The position numbers were made by a program, and so were the translations under genes. The notes under the pieces were generated by a model. The model saw only the letters and a list, made by a program, of their open reading frames with translations. It was not told the origin of the DNA and did not search any database. A stretch of 64,000 bases of DNA from Gordionus sp. m RMFG-2023 (taxonomy: Eukaryota; Nematomorpha; Gordioida; Chordodea; Parachordodidae), in assembly GCF_954871325.1 (NCBI RefSeq), contig NC_088777.1, positions 37,177,366 through 37,241,365 of the forward strand, in the 5' to 3' direction. Positions 48,301 to 60,300 of the stretch are shown one piece after another. Position 1 is the stretch's first letter. Every line of letters starts with the position of its first letter.

Positions 48301-51300
48301 TGGTTTTTTATTTCACTTATGTAGGTGGAAAAAATTTTGCAAGGTATGTGTGTTCCATATAGCTTCGAATCATTCAAAGATCAAGGAGGGGGCGGCGGCG
48401 TTATCTAAATTGACGAAACTCATGTGTAGAAGCGTAAATATAATCGTGGTCGGCATTTAATCTCCGAGGCTATATGGATCATCGATGGCATATGTCGGGA
48501 AACAAATGAAATATTTCTAAGTGCTACAACAACAATCTAGAAATTGCATTCCTCTCATAATCTAATTCCTTCGAAGCACTTAAAATTGTATAAAGGCTAA
48601 AAATAATTTGGTTCTTTAATAACTAGTCTTAAAATTTTATTTATTTATAAGATCTTCCTTTAATTGTAGAATTATCACCAAAAAAAAATTAAAATTCAAA
48701 GTTTCATCTACTTTACCTTACCCCTATGCCCCCTTTAAAAACTTTGTAGGCATTATCAACAAAAAAAAGTAATTTTCCTAAAGTTGCTAAATATATCTTT
48801 ACTTGTGGAATCTTCCTTTAATAATAGTATTATCACCAAAAAAAATTTAATATGCAAAGTTTCATCTACCAAGAAAAATTTAAAATGCAAAAAATTTTGT
48901 AGAAAAAAGTTTTTAAAATATCTTAAAAAATGATATATTAATTTTCCTTTATATTATCAATCACCAAAAAAAATAAAAAATTAAAAATGCAAAAAATTTT
49001 GTAGAAAAAACTTTATAAAAAATCTTAAATATAAAATTATTCCTCCTTTAATTATAGTATTATCACCAAAACAAATTAAAGTTTCATCTACCAAAAAAAA
49101 TTAAAAATGCAAAAAATTTTGTAGAAAAAACTTTTTTAAAATATCTTAAATAAAAAATGATATATTAATTTTTAAAAAAATAACATAAAAGAAATAAAAT
49201 AATATACCCCCCCCCCCCCTGAAAGTGGCAATAACCGATCAAAGACCCCATCTTATCTTTATTAATTTACTGAAGCTTGTTTAAATGTCTTAATTTAAAT
49301 GTAAGTTTTAAAATTTAGGCATTTTCTTTTTTCCTGGCAAGTTACTAAGCACTATATTATTTCCTTTTTTTTAAACCAATCAAATCACATCTTTAACTTT
49401 TTTATAACATATTTTTTATTTTATAAAAAGTTTAAAAAGCATCATGAACCTTGATAGATTCTAAGCACATGATTCCTTACCCATGACTTTTACATATATT
49501 AGTTCGAACCCCTACTTTGCTTTTTATGAACAATCTCTTCCTCACTCCCATATAACTCAATACACTTAAAATTCAAATCACTAATGAATTCTTACATTTT
49601 TTTTAACTATGAACTTGAAAAATTATATAATGTTAATTAATTAATAACTTTTACACTTAAACCTAAACATTCTCATTACCGGATTTTATATATATTTTAA
49701 ACTTCCTGAACTTTAAAAAATAAATACATAAGTTTAATTTTATATTTGATAAAGAGATTTACAGTATTTAAACTTTATTTAGTTTAATATTATGTGCAAT
49801 TATTTTTTTTTTCAATTTCAAACTTTTCTTATAAGATTTGAAAGATGATTTCTCCAAATGGAATGAATCACTGATCGATATAATTTGCAATCAATCTGAA
49901 GCTGAAGTTACAATTCCCCAATCAAAAATAAACGATGTTTTGACATACAGCGTCATTTATAATGGTTTTTCTTATATTAATTGTCTTTAAAAAATCTAAT
50001 ACTCATTTTATGGAATATTTGTTTCTTAATTGGGTTTTATTTTTGAGAATTCACCTTTAAATATTATAGTGAATATTCATATCTAACAAAGATTCAATAT
50101 ATATTTTATTTTATGAAATTAAAAGAGAGAGAAATTTAACACCCAACTCTGCATATACAAAGATAAGCGTCCTTAAAGGGCGGAATCACACATTTTTGTG
50201 AAAAAGTATCTTATGTTTTACCGAAATTGGAAGTTAGAAATTACAATTTTTTCCCCGGAAATCTTTTATAAATAGAGATAAAATTAAATTTGTACAAATT
50301 TTAATACTAAAAACGAGCATGTATATATGAGTTCATTGCTTAATCTTTCTTAATTTATCTAAAATGGATTATGTTACCTTAATAATTAATATTTTCCATA
50401 TAATTAATATATATTATTAGCTAAACTAGGGTTTATTTATTATATTCATTATGAAATTTATAACTGTCTCATTTTCCCGAACTTTAAGGGGTAATATTTC
50501 AGTGAATGTGCGGATTACGAAGTTTGGTGATAATTTTTTGGGTTAATTGGTAGTTAAATTTACTGCAATTTAAAACAAAACTAATTTTGAAGGGGATCGG
50601 GTTGAAAATCAACTTTTTTTTGATTGACTTACCTGCCTATTTATACAAACCTAATCATTAAATATTTTCTCTTCTTATATATATATGTTAGCGGCAATGT
50701 GAGGTAGTGGTAGGCAATGTAAATGTGAGATTCGGCAATGTGAACATTGCCTGGTTATTTTAGGCAATGTGTATTTTACAAATTTATAAATTTATTATTT
50801 ATTTAAGATTAATTTATTATTTATTTAATATTAATTTATTATTTATTTAATATTAATTTATTATTTATTTAATATTAATTTATTTTTTGATATAATATTT
50901 TAATTTGTTATATTATCTTTTTAAATATATTTTTTGATTGATATTTTTTTTTAATATATTATAATATATTATAATTTGTTATATATTTTTTTACATATTT
51001 TTTTTGATAGATATTTTATTTTAATATAATTATTTTTTTATATATTTTTTTTGATTGATATTTTTTTTTTAAATATAATTTTTTTTATATATTTTTTTTA
51101 ATATAATTACTTTTTTAAATATTTATTTTTGACGTAGATTTTTTTTGATAGATAATTTTTTTTTGTTTTTGGTTTATATTATTTTTTAAATAAAACTTTA
51201 GAGGTAATATATAATATATTTTTTTTGATATTTTTTTTTAAGTATATTGAAATAATATATTATAATTTGTTATATTATTTTTTACATATTTTTTTTGATT

Positions 51301-54300
51301 GATATATTTATTTTTTACGTAGATTTTTTTTGATAGCTAATTTTTTTTTGTTTTTTGGTTTATATTATTTTTTAAATAAAACTTTAGAGGTAATATATTT
51401 TAATTTGTTATATTATTTTATTTTTTTTTGATTGATATTTTTTTTAAAATAATTTTTAGATAATATATTTTAATTTGTTATATTATTTTTTTATATATTT
51501 TTTGATTGATATTTTTATTATAATGGTTTTTTATGTATTTATTTTTCACGTAAATTTTATCTTGATATATTTTTTGATAGCTAAATTTTTTTTAATTTTT
51601 TGTGTTATATTATTTTTTTAAATATATTTTTTGATTGATATTTTTTTTAAGATAATTTTTAGAAAATATATTTTAATTTGTTATATTATTTTTATATATA
51701 TTTTTTGACTGATATTTTTTATTATAATGGTTTTTTATGTATTTATTTTTCACGTAAATTTTTTCTTGATATATTTTTTGATAGCTAAATTTCTTTTTTA
51801 TTTGTGTTATTATTATTTATTTAAATATATTTTTTGATTGATATTTTTTTTTAGAGATAAGATATTTTAATTTGTCATAATTTTTTAAATATATTTTTTG
51901 ATTGATATTTTTTTTAAATGATTTTTATATAATTTATTTTTAACGTAATTTTTAATCTTTTGATTCCTAATTTTATAGGTAAAAGTGACAAAAGGTATAA
52001 TCGTAATTTTTGAACTTTTTTAAGTTTTTAAAAGCAATTTTCAGTGAAGATGTATTATAGAAAAGTGACAATTGTCATAATTGTTATTTTTGAACATTTT
52101 TTAGTTTTTTTAAAGTAAATAGGTAAAAATATGTTTTGTAAAAATGTTAAATTAATATTTCAGTGAAGATGTACTATGGAAAAGTGACAATTGTCATAAT
52201 CGTTATTTTTGAACATTTTTTAGTTTTTTTAAAAGTAAATAGGTAAAAATATGTTTTGTTAAAATGTTAAATTAATATTTCAGTGAAGATGTACTATGGA
52301 AAAGTGACAATTGTCATAATCGTTATTTTTGAACTTTTTTGATTTTTTTTAAAGTAAATAGTTAAAATTATGTTTTGTAAAAATGTTAAATTAATATTTC
52401 AGTGAAGATGTACTATGGAAAAGTGACAATTGTCATAATCGTTATTTTTGAACATTTTTTAGTTTTTTTAAAGTAAATAGGTAAAAATATGTTTTGTAAA
52501 AATGTTAAATTAATATTTTAGTGAAGATGTACTATGGAAAAGTGACAATTGTCATAATCGTTATTTTTGAACATTTTTTAGTTTTTTTAAAGTAAATAGT
52601 TAAAATTATGTTTTGTAAAAATGTTAAATTAATATTTCAGTGAAGATGTACTATGGAAAAGTGACAATTGTCATAATCGTTATTTTTGAACATTTTTTAG
52701 TTTTTTTAAAGTAAATAGGTAAAAATATGTTTTGTAAAAATGTTAAATTAATATTTCAGTGAAGATGTACTATGGAAAAGTGACAATTGTCATAATCGTT
52801 ATTTTTGAACATTTTTTAGTTTTTTTAAAGTAAATAGTTAAAATTATGTTTTGTAAAAATGTTAAATTAAAATTTCAGTGAATATGTACTATGGAAAAGT
52901 GACAATTGTCATAATCGTTATTTTTGAACATTTTTTAGTTTTTTTAAAGTAAATAGGTAAAAATATGTTTTGTAAAAATGTTAAATTAATATTTCAGTGA
53001 AGATGTATTATGGAAAAGTGACAATTGTCATAATCGTTATTTTTGAACATTTTTTAGTTTTTTTAAAGTAAATAGGTAAAAATATGTTTTGTAAAAATGT
53101 TAAATTAATATTTCAGTGAAGATGTTATGGAAAAGTGACAATTGTCATAATCGTTATTTTTATACATTTTTTAGTTTTTTTAAAGTAAATAGGTAAAAAT
53201 ATGTTTAGTAAACGTGTTATATTAATATTTCAGTGTAGATGTACTATGGAAAAGTGACAATTGTCATAATCGTTATTTTTGAACATTTTTTAGTTTTTTT
53301 TAAGTAAATAGTTAAAATTATGTTTTGTAAAAATGTTAAATTAAAATTTCAGATGAATTTAAAATGTTTGACGCATAATCTTAGTAATAAATATAAGGGC
53401 TAATAGTATTTAATGTTCGCTATATTGCAACATAGTTAATTGCTAAAATTTATTTCGTTTATAAATATATTCATGAAAATGTATTTAGTGATAGATATAC
53501 ATCTCAATAGCTCTAACTTGTAATTTTAGATAGTTCACTAAAGTGAATAAATATTTAAAATATATTTACTCACAGAATTGAAATAAATAAGTCAAAGATA
53601 TTATAGTTAGTTGATATACAAATAACCGATGCAGGATTCATATTTAAATATTTCGCAGTTAATATTTTAGGAAAAAATAAATTAATCCTAAAAATATTTT
53701 ATTTATACATCGGTCTACTATTATAAATTATGTTAAAAAACATTTCCGGCTGCTATGAAGATTAAGGTGTAATCGTAATAGTAAAATTTTTTATCATTTG
53801 AGGTCATTAATGTATTCATGCTGAAATCTCGAGATTAATCAAATCAAGGCATTGACGATTTGCAGGAAAATAATTCATCTTTAATTTTCAATATATAAAT
53901 AATAGCGAATTTAGGAATTTTAATGTTAATCTTCCTGTTAGTGTCTATATAATATAAAACATATCTAAACTGAAATTTTAATTTAACACGTTTACAAAAC
54001 ATATTTTTACCTATTTACTTTAAAAAAACTAAAAAATGTTCAAAAATAAGGATTATGACAATTGTCACTTTTCCATAGTACATCTTCAGTGAAATATTAA
54101 TTTAACATTTTTACAAAACATAATTTAACTATTTACTTTAAAAAAAATCAAAAAAGTTCAAAAATAACGATTATGACAATTGTCACTTTTCCATAGTACA
54201 TCTTCACTGAAATATTAATTTAACATTTTTACAAAACATATTTTTACCTATTTACTTTAAAAAAACTAAAAAATGTTCAAAAATAACGATTATGACAATT

Positions 54301-57300
54301 GTCACTTTTCCATAATACATCTTCACTGAAATATTAATTTAACATTTTTACAAAACATATTTTTACCTATTTACTTTAAAAAAACTAAAAAATGTTCAAA
54401 AATAACGATTATGACAATTGTCACTTTTCCATAGTACATCTTCACTGAAATTTTAATTTAACATTTTTACAAAACATAATTTTAACTATTTACTTTAAAA
54501 AAACTAAAAAATGTTCAAAAATAACGATTATGACAATTGTCACTTTTCCATAGTACATCTTCACTGAAATATTAATTTAACATTTTTACAAAACATATTT
54601 TTACCTATTTACTTTAAAAAAACTAAAAAATGTTCAAAAATAACGATTATGACAATTGTCACTTTTCCATAGTACATCTTCACTGAAATATTAATTTAAC
54701 ATTTTTACAAAACATAATTTTATCTATTTACTTTAAAAAAAATCAAAAAAGTTCAAAAATAACGATTATGACAATTGTCACTTTTCCATAGTACATCTTC
54801 ACTGAAATATTAATTTAACATTTTTACAAAACATATTTTTACCTATTTACTTTAAAAAAACTAAAAAATGTTCAAAAATAACGATTATGACAATTGTCAC
54901 TTTTCCATAGTACATCTTCACTGAAATATTAATTTAACATTTTTACTAAACATATTTTTACCTATTTACTTTAAAAAAACTAAAAAATGTTCAATAATAA
55001 CAATTATGACAATTGTCACTTTTCTATAATATATCTTCACTGAAAATTGCTTTTAAAAACTTAAAAAATTTCAAAAATTACGATTATACCTTTTGTCACT
55101 TTTACCTATAAAATTAGGAATCAAAAGATATAAAATAGAAAAAATTACGTTAAAAATAAATTATATAAAAATCATTTTAAAAAAATATCAATCAAAAAAT
55201 ATATTTAAAAAAATTATGACAAATTAAAATATCTTATCTCTAAAAAAAATATCAATCAAAAAATATATTTAAATAAATAATAATAACACAAATAAAAAAA
55301 AATTTAGCTATCAAAAAATATATCAAAAAAAAATTTACGTGAAAAATAAATACATAAAAAAACCATTATATTAAAAAATATCAATCAAAAAATATATAAA
55401 AAAATAATATAACAAATTAAAATATATTATCTAAAAATTATTTTAAAAAAAATATCAATCAAAAAATATATTTAAAAAAATAATATAACAAAAAATAAAA
55501 AAAAATTTAGATATCAAAAAATATATCAAGAAATAATTTACGTGAAAAATAAATACATTAAAAACCATTATATTAAAAAATATCAATCAAAAAATATATA
55601 AAAAAATAATATAACAAATTAAAATATATTATCTAAAATTATTTTAAAAAAAATATCAATCAAAAAATATACAAAAAAATATAACAAATTAAAATATTAT
55701 ATCTAAAATTATTTTAAAAAAAATATCAATTAAAAAATATATTTAAAAAAATAATATAACACAAAAAATATTTAGCAAAAAATAAAAAAAAATATATCAA
55801 GAAAAAATTTACCTGAAAAATAAATACATAAAAAACCATTATAATAAAAAACATAAAAAACCATTATAATAAAAAATATCAATCAAAAAATATATAAAAA
55901 ATTAATATAACAAATTAAAATATATTATAATATATTTCAATATATTTAAAAAAAAATATCAATCAAATAATATATTTAAAAAACATATTATTATATCTAA
56001 AAAAATAATATAAATTATCAAATAAAATTTTAATCTTAAAAAAATTATTAATAATAAAAACAAAATTATTAATAATATAATATTACAAAAATAACATTGC
56101 CGAAATCTCACATTTACATTGCCTACCACTACCTCACATTGCCGAAAAAATTCCGGCAATGTATACATTGCCGGAATTTTCACATTGCCGCTAACATATA
56201 TATATATCAGAGACCTTCAGAGGTACCATTTGCACGGCACAGCCCTGATATTTTTAAAATATATTTTTTAATTTTTATAGCTAATAATGACAATTTAAAA
56301 TATTCGATTTTAAAATATACGGCCCGACCCGTGTATTTAAAAATAGGCCGTGTCTAGGGCCGGGCAGGAGATCTTTGATATATATATACACACACTACAC
56401 TACTATAAATATTTTCTTATACTCTCAAAATATTATTTTTTTAAAAAAAATAAACAGCCAAATCCCATTCTTCCAAAGGTGAAAATAACAAAAAGTTCTT
56501 CAAAATAAATTATAAAAGTTCCGTTAGCCACGTCAACCACCAAAAGATAGATACGTTAAATGGTAAGACGATGTCTTGCAAATCACCCATCAACATAAGT
56601 TCCCAGAAGGAGTTTTTGACCGATCTGGAAGATATGGGATCTATGTTGGAAAAAATTCAAAAATCATCTTCAAAGGTAGGACAAAATATCTCACAATAAA
56701 AATTAAAGAGGGAAAGTAAGGAGTTTAAAGAAACAATAACCTTTATAATATAAAAAGGGTTTGCACATTTCTTATTAATCTTATATTTGCTATCTGGATT
56801 TGATATACAATAAACCTCTATAATAAACTTTCGTTATTCTTAATCAAATTTGAAAGTCCAACCAAGAATTCTATCTGAGGTAATGTTAAATTATTCGGTT
56901 AACCTTCTTAACTCTTTACTAACTAATTATTTACATTTAATTTTTTTAATATAATAATTATAAATAATATTTATTAATTAATTAACTATTCAATTAATGA
57001 AAGGATTATTAATTAAATTATACATTGTATACTTTATGATAGAATTTATATTGGATAATCGGATATAATTAACTTTCGCTATAGTTAACTAAATTTCAGG
57101 TTCCCCTGGGCTTTGACTATAACTAAGTTTTACTGTATCTATCTATCCAAATCTAGTTCCCATATTAGTTAATACCTCCCTTTTTTTTATTATACAATTT
57201 AAATTCTTATCTATCACTAATCTACCTAACTAATTCTGATTTTGTGGCCAAACTATATTTATGCTGATTTATACAAACATCAGAGATTATTCTAGCCTAC

Positions 57301-60300
57301 TCAACACCTGTCTTACCTTTTTTTTAAAATAAAATTATCTCGCACTTTCAACTTAGACGGATGTCAATAGTACCCTGAAAATAAACTCATCTAAGGCTGA
57401 ATTAGATAAAAACCTCTCTAATCCGTATGCTGAGATGAAACCTATGTTAACTCCCGAAGCTAAATCACGCCTCACTAAGCAAGGTTACTTTTGTGAAATC
57501 TTATCTTTATATTTAAACAATTTTTGGTGGTAAGACTGTTTTTTTTAAATATCTTTTTTATTGAGTTTGACACTTATAACATTTTAAAAGAAATTAAATG
57601 ATCATTTTTATAAGTCTATTTTTCTTTTAGACTTATTTTTGATAATTATTTTATATTTCTTAAGATTATCATTTTTTATTTCAAACTTTCATAATAATAC
57701 AATAATAAATTACTAAAAAATAATATTAATTATTATTTGTTTATAAAATCGTTATATATAAATATAAATATCACAATAAAATAATAAATACATAACTGTT
57801 TTTATTTGTTTTCTTTAATATTTCATCCTTTCTTTTTCTTCATATTCAATTCAAAGTTAAATTGACATAAAGACTCGTATTAAGGCCTTCCATGTCAAAT
57901 ATCACGATCAAATTTACATACACTAAGGTTCGGGTAACCTATATTTGGGCACAATTTTAGCCTCCTAGTTATAATTTTGGAGCCAGAGGTAGAATCTTAA
58001 ATAATGAGATTTTTTTATGTGTATCGGTTTTAATTTAATTAATGACTAATTAAAAACACGCTTGTAAATAATAAACATTAAAATAAAGCGTATACTTTCC
58101 TTTGCATACGATAATATATGAAAATTTCATGCGTCACTACGGTTATAATAAGATTTTAAACAGATATTATTATTACCATTCTATGTAATTACAACAAAAA
58201 ATTGTAGAAAAGTCTTTACGATATCATAAGTAAAATCGATAAAAACTAGTTAAATTACATGACATATTTTATTTGTTTGAAGGATTACTAATGTTCCTAT
58301 AAGATATTTTAAATAATATAGGATTAAAGGGTTCTATCACAATATTTCGATGCCTGGCCAATGAATATGGCTTTGGAGTGCAGGGGGTTAGGTTTTGAAT
58401 CGCGTTGTGAAGATTCTTAACATAGAAATATGGGACAGTTCCTTTATTGATTAATTTCTTTCTATTATCAATCAATTGGATTATTTATGCCATCTTTTAA
58501 GCCTTAGAAACATGCACCGTGCAGCCCTCATGCCTGGCTTAAATTTTATAGGGTAGTCTGGGCACAAAATAAAACTATAAAAAGTAAAAAAATTAATAGA
58601 TATATATATATATATAGTTAACTTTGTGCCTCGGGCCATTATCTAAAAATATTTAAAGAAAATATAATTAAATTTTATATCCGAAATTCAACAAAATATT
58701 TTGCATGAGCTGCTCGGCTCTTAATTTTTTTTAGCCCAGCCCAGCAGCTTTCAGGCTGAGCTGTGCAGTTCTAAATTTAAAATACTGTATAACTACTTTT
58801 ATTGATTGATAATAAAAAGAAAGAATTTAGATTTTAGATTTTCACTGTATCAATGTTTAAATTATCAAATAATTTTCTTACAACTGATAATCGCTGAATT
58901 GTTAATTGAAAGAAATTTTGATTTTAATGCTTCAAAAATTGTTGGACACAAGGAAATAAATAAAGCCATCGTGAAGTATATATATGGAGGAAATATTAAT
59001 CCAGGATTATTTTGGCATAAATAACAAAAAAAATTATGCCTTATGTGACCTTGCCTTAAGTTTGCATATATTTTAGGGATCTTTTAAGACCCATTTTAAA
59101 AATATAAGTTACTAGCTGATAAGCCCATTAACAATTATGGCTAATCAGAATTTTCTTTTTTATTCAGTGATGGGTGAATGAATTTCATCTTTATATGATG
59201 ATGGTTGAATCAGAAATTTTCCTATCTTATGAGGTGTTATTCAGATTTATATAGATAAGGGTTATTTTAAAATTCTCTTTTTTAAATAATGTTAATGAAT
59301 TATATATTTTGTAATTTTAATTTATGTGCACAATATAAAATCTTTTAAACTAAATTTATTTGTAATTTATAATCTAAGAAATACATTCCTGCTAGATGAG
59401 TTTTGCATTACATATTTTCGATTTAACTTTGCCCCACAAAACTCTCTTCTAGCAAGAATATATTTTTTAGATTATAAATTACAAATATAAATGAACAAAA
59501 ATTTATTTTAAGATTATTTATTGTGCACTTAAATTAAATTTACTAAATATATATAAATATATTTTATCAAAAATAATGAAAAATTTTAGAGAACCCCCTA
59601 AATAGATATAAATTTCTGAATCACATCTCATAAAATGGGAAAATTTCTGATTCATCCATCATCAAATAAAGGTAAAATTTATTATTCAAACCATCAATGA
59701 ATAAAGGAAGATTCATTCCTCGTCATTCTTAAAGGACTATCAGCTAGTAATAAGTGATATATATTGCTCTTTATGCAAACTTAATCTACACGTTTGGTAC
59801 CTTGACGATTATACTATATCGGGGACCATTTCTTCAATCCAAAATTGTCTAGATATAATCAACAAACACTTTGATGAACTTAATTTATCCTTAAATATAA
59901 ATAAAAGCGAAATTTATCCTTCTCCGCCTCCAACAGACACCATATTAGGTAACTTTAGACGGACACCCTTACAAGAATACAGTATATTAGGAGCCCCATT
60001 GGGAGGTGCAGAGGGAGTTTTTAATTTTTAATAATCACCTTCAATCGCTATTCCACAAAATTACCCATCCATCATGCATATTACATTCTCAAAAATGCCC
60101 TTTTAATACCACAAATCTAGTATTGTTTAAAAACTTCTGGTGCCTTCTCTTTTGAAATTCTTTTCATGGCTGCTTCAAGCAACTCTCCCTTGTAAATCCG
60201 GAGGACTAGGCCTAAGATCTGCATTAAGTATAGCCCTTGTTTCCTTCATCTCATCAACCTTATCAGTAAAAAATATTACCTCGCAAATTATTACCATCGA

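Larger units (their letters stand above)
50687..56195. mobile_element. 5.5-kb giant foldback element filling TYW1 intron 6
   Basis: Outer ends GTTAGCGGCAATGTGA and TCACATTGCCGCTAAC-type inverses (the right end reads TTTTCACATTGCCGCTAAC), with GGCAATGT sub-repeats. The left arm (50687 to about 53350) and right arm (about 53990 to 56195) are inverted versions of each other. They comprise GGCAATGT repeats, an AT-rich array with TTTTTTGATTGATATTTTTT and a 119-bp satellite array. The spacer (53353-53985) is single-copy and AT-rich. No protein is encoded. Flanking (AT)n hides any duplication. Similar layouts are known for foldback and MULE-related elements. Confidence 0.85.

Noticed and set aside
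51975-55060. CRISPR-like array of regular direct repeats
   Set aside because: Units are contiguous 119-bp satellite copies without unique spacers, in a eukaryotic intron, and inverted in a second arm.
56097-56357. Frame of 86 residues on the + strand
   Set aside because: Runs across the end of the giant foldback and into a MITE, so it is a chance frame.
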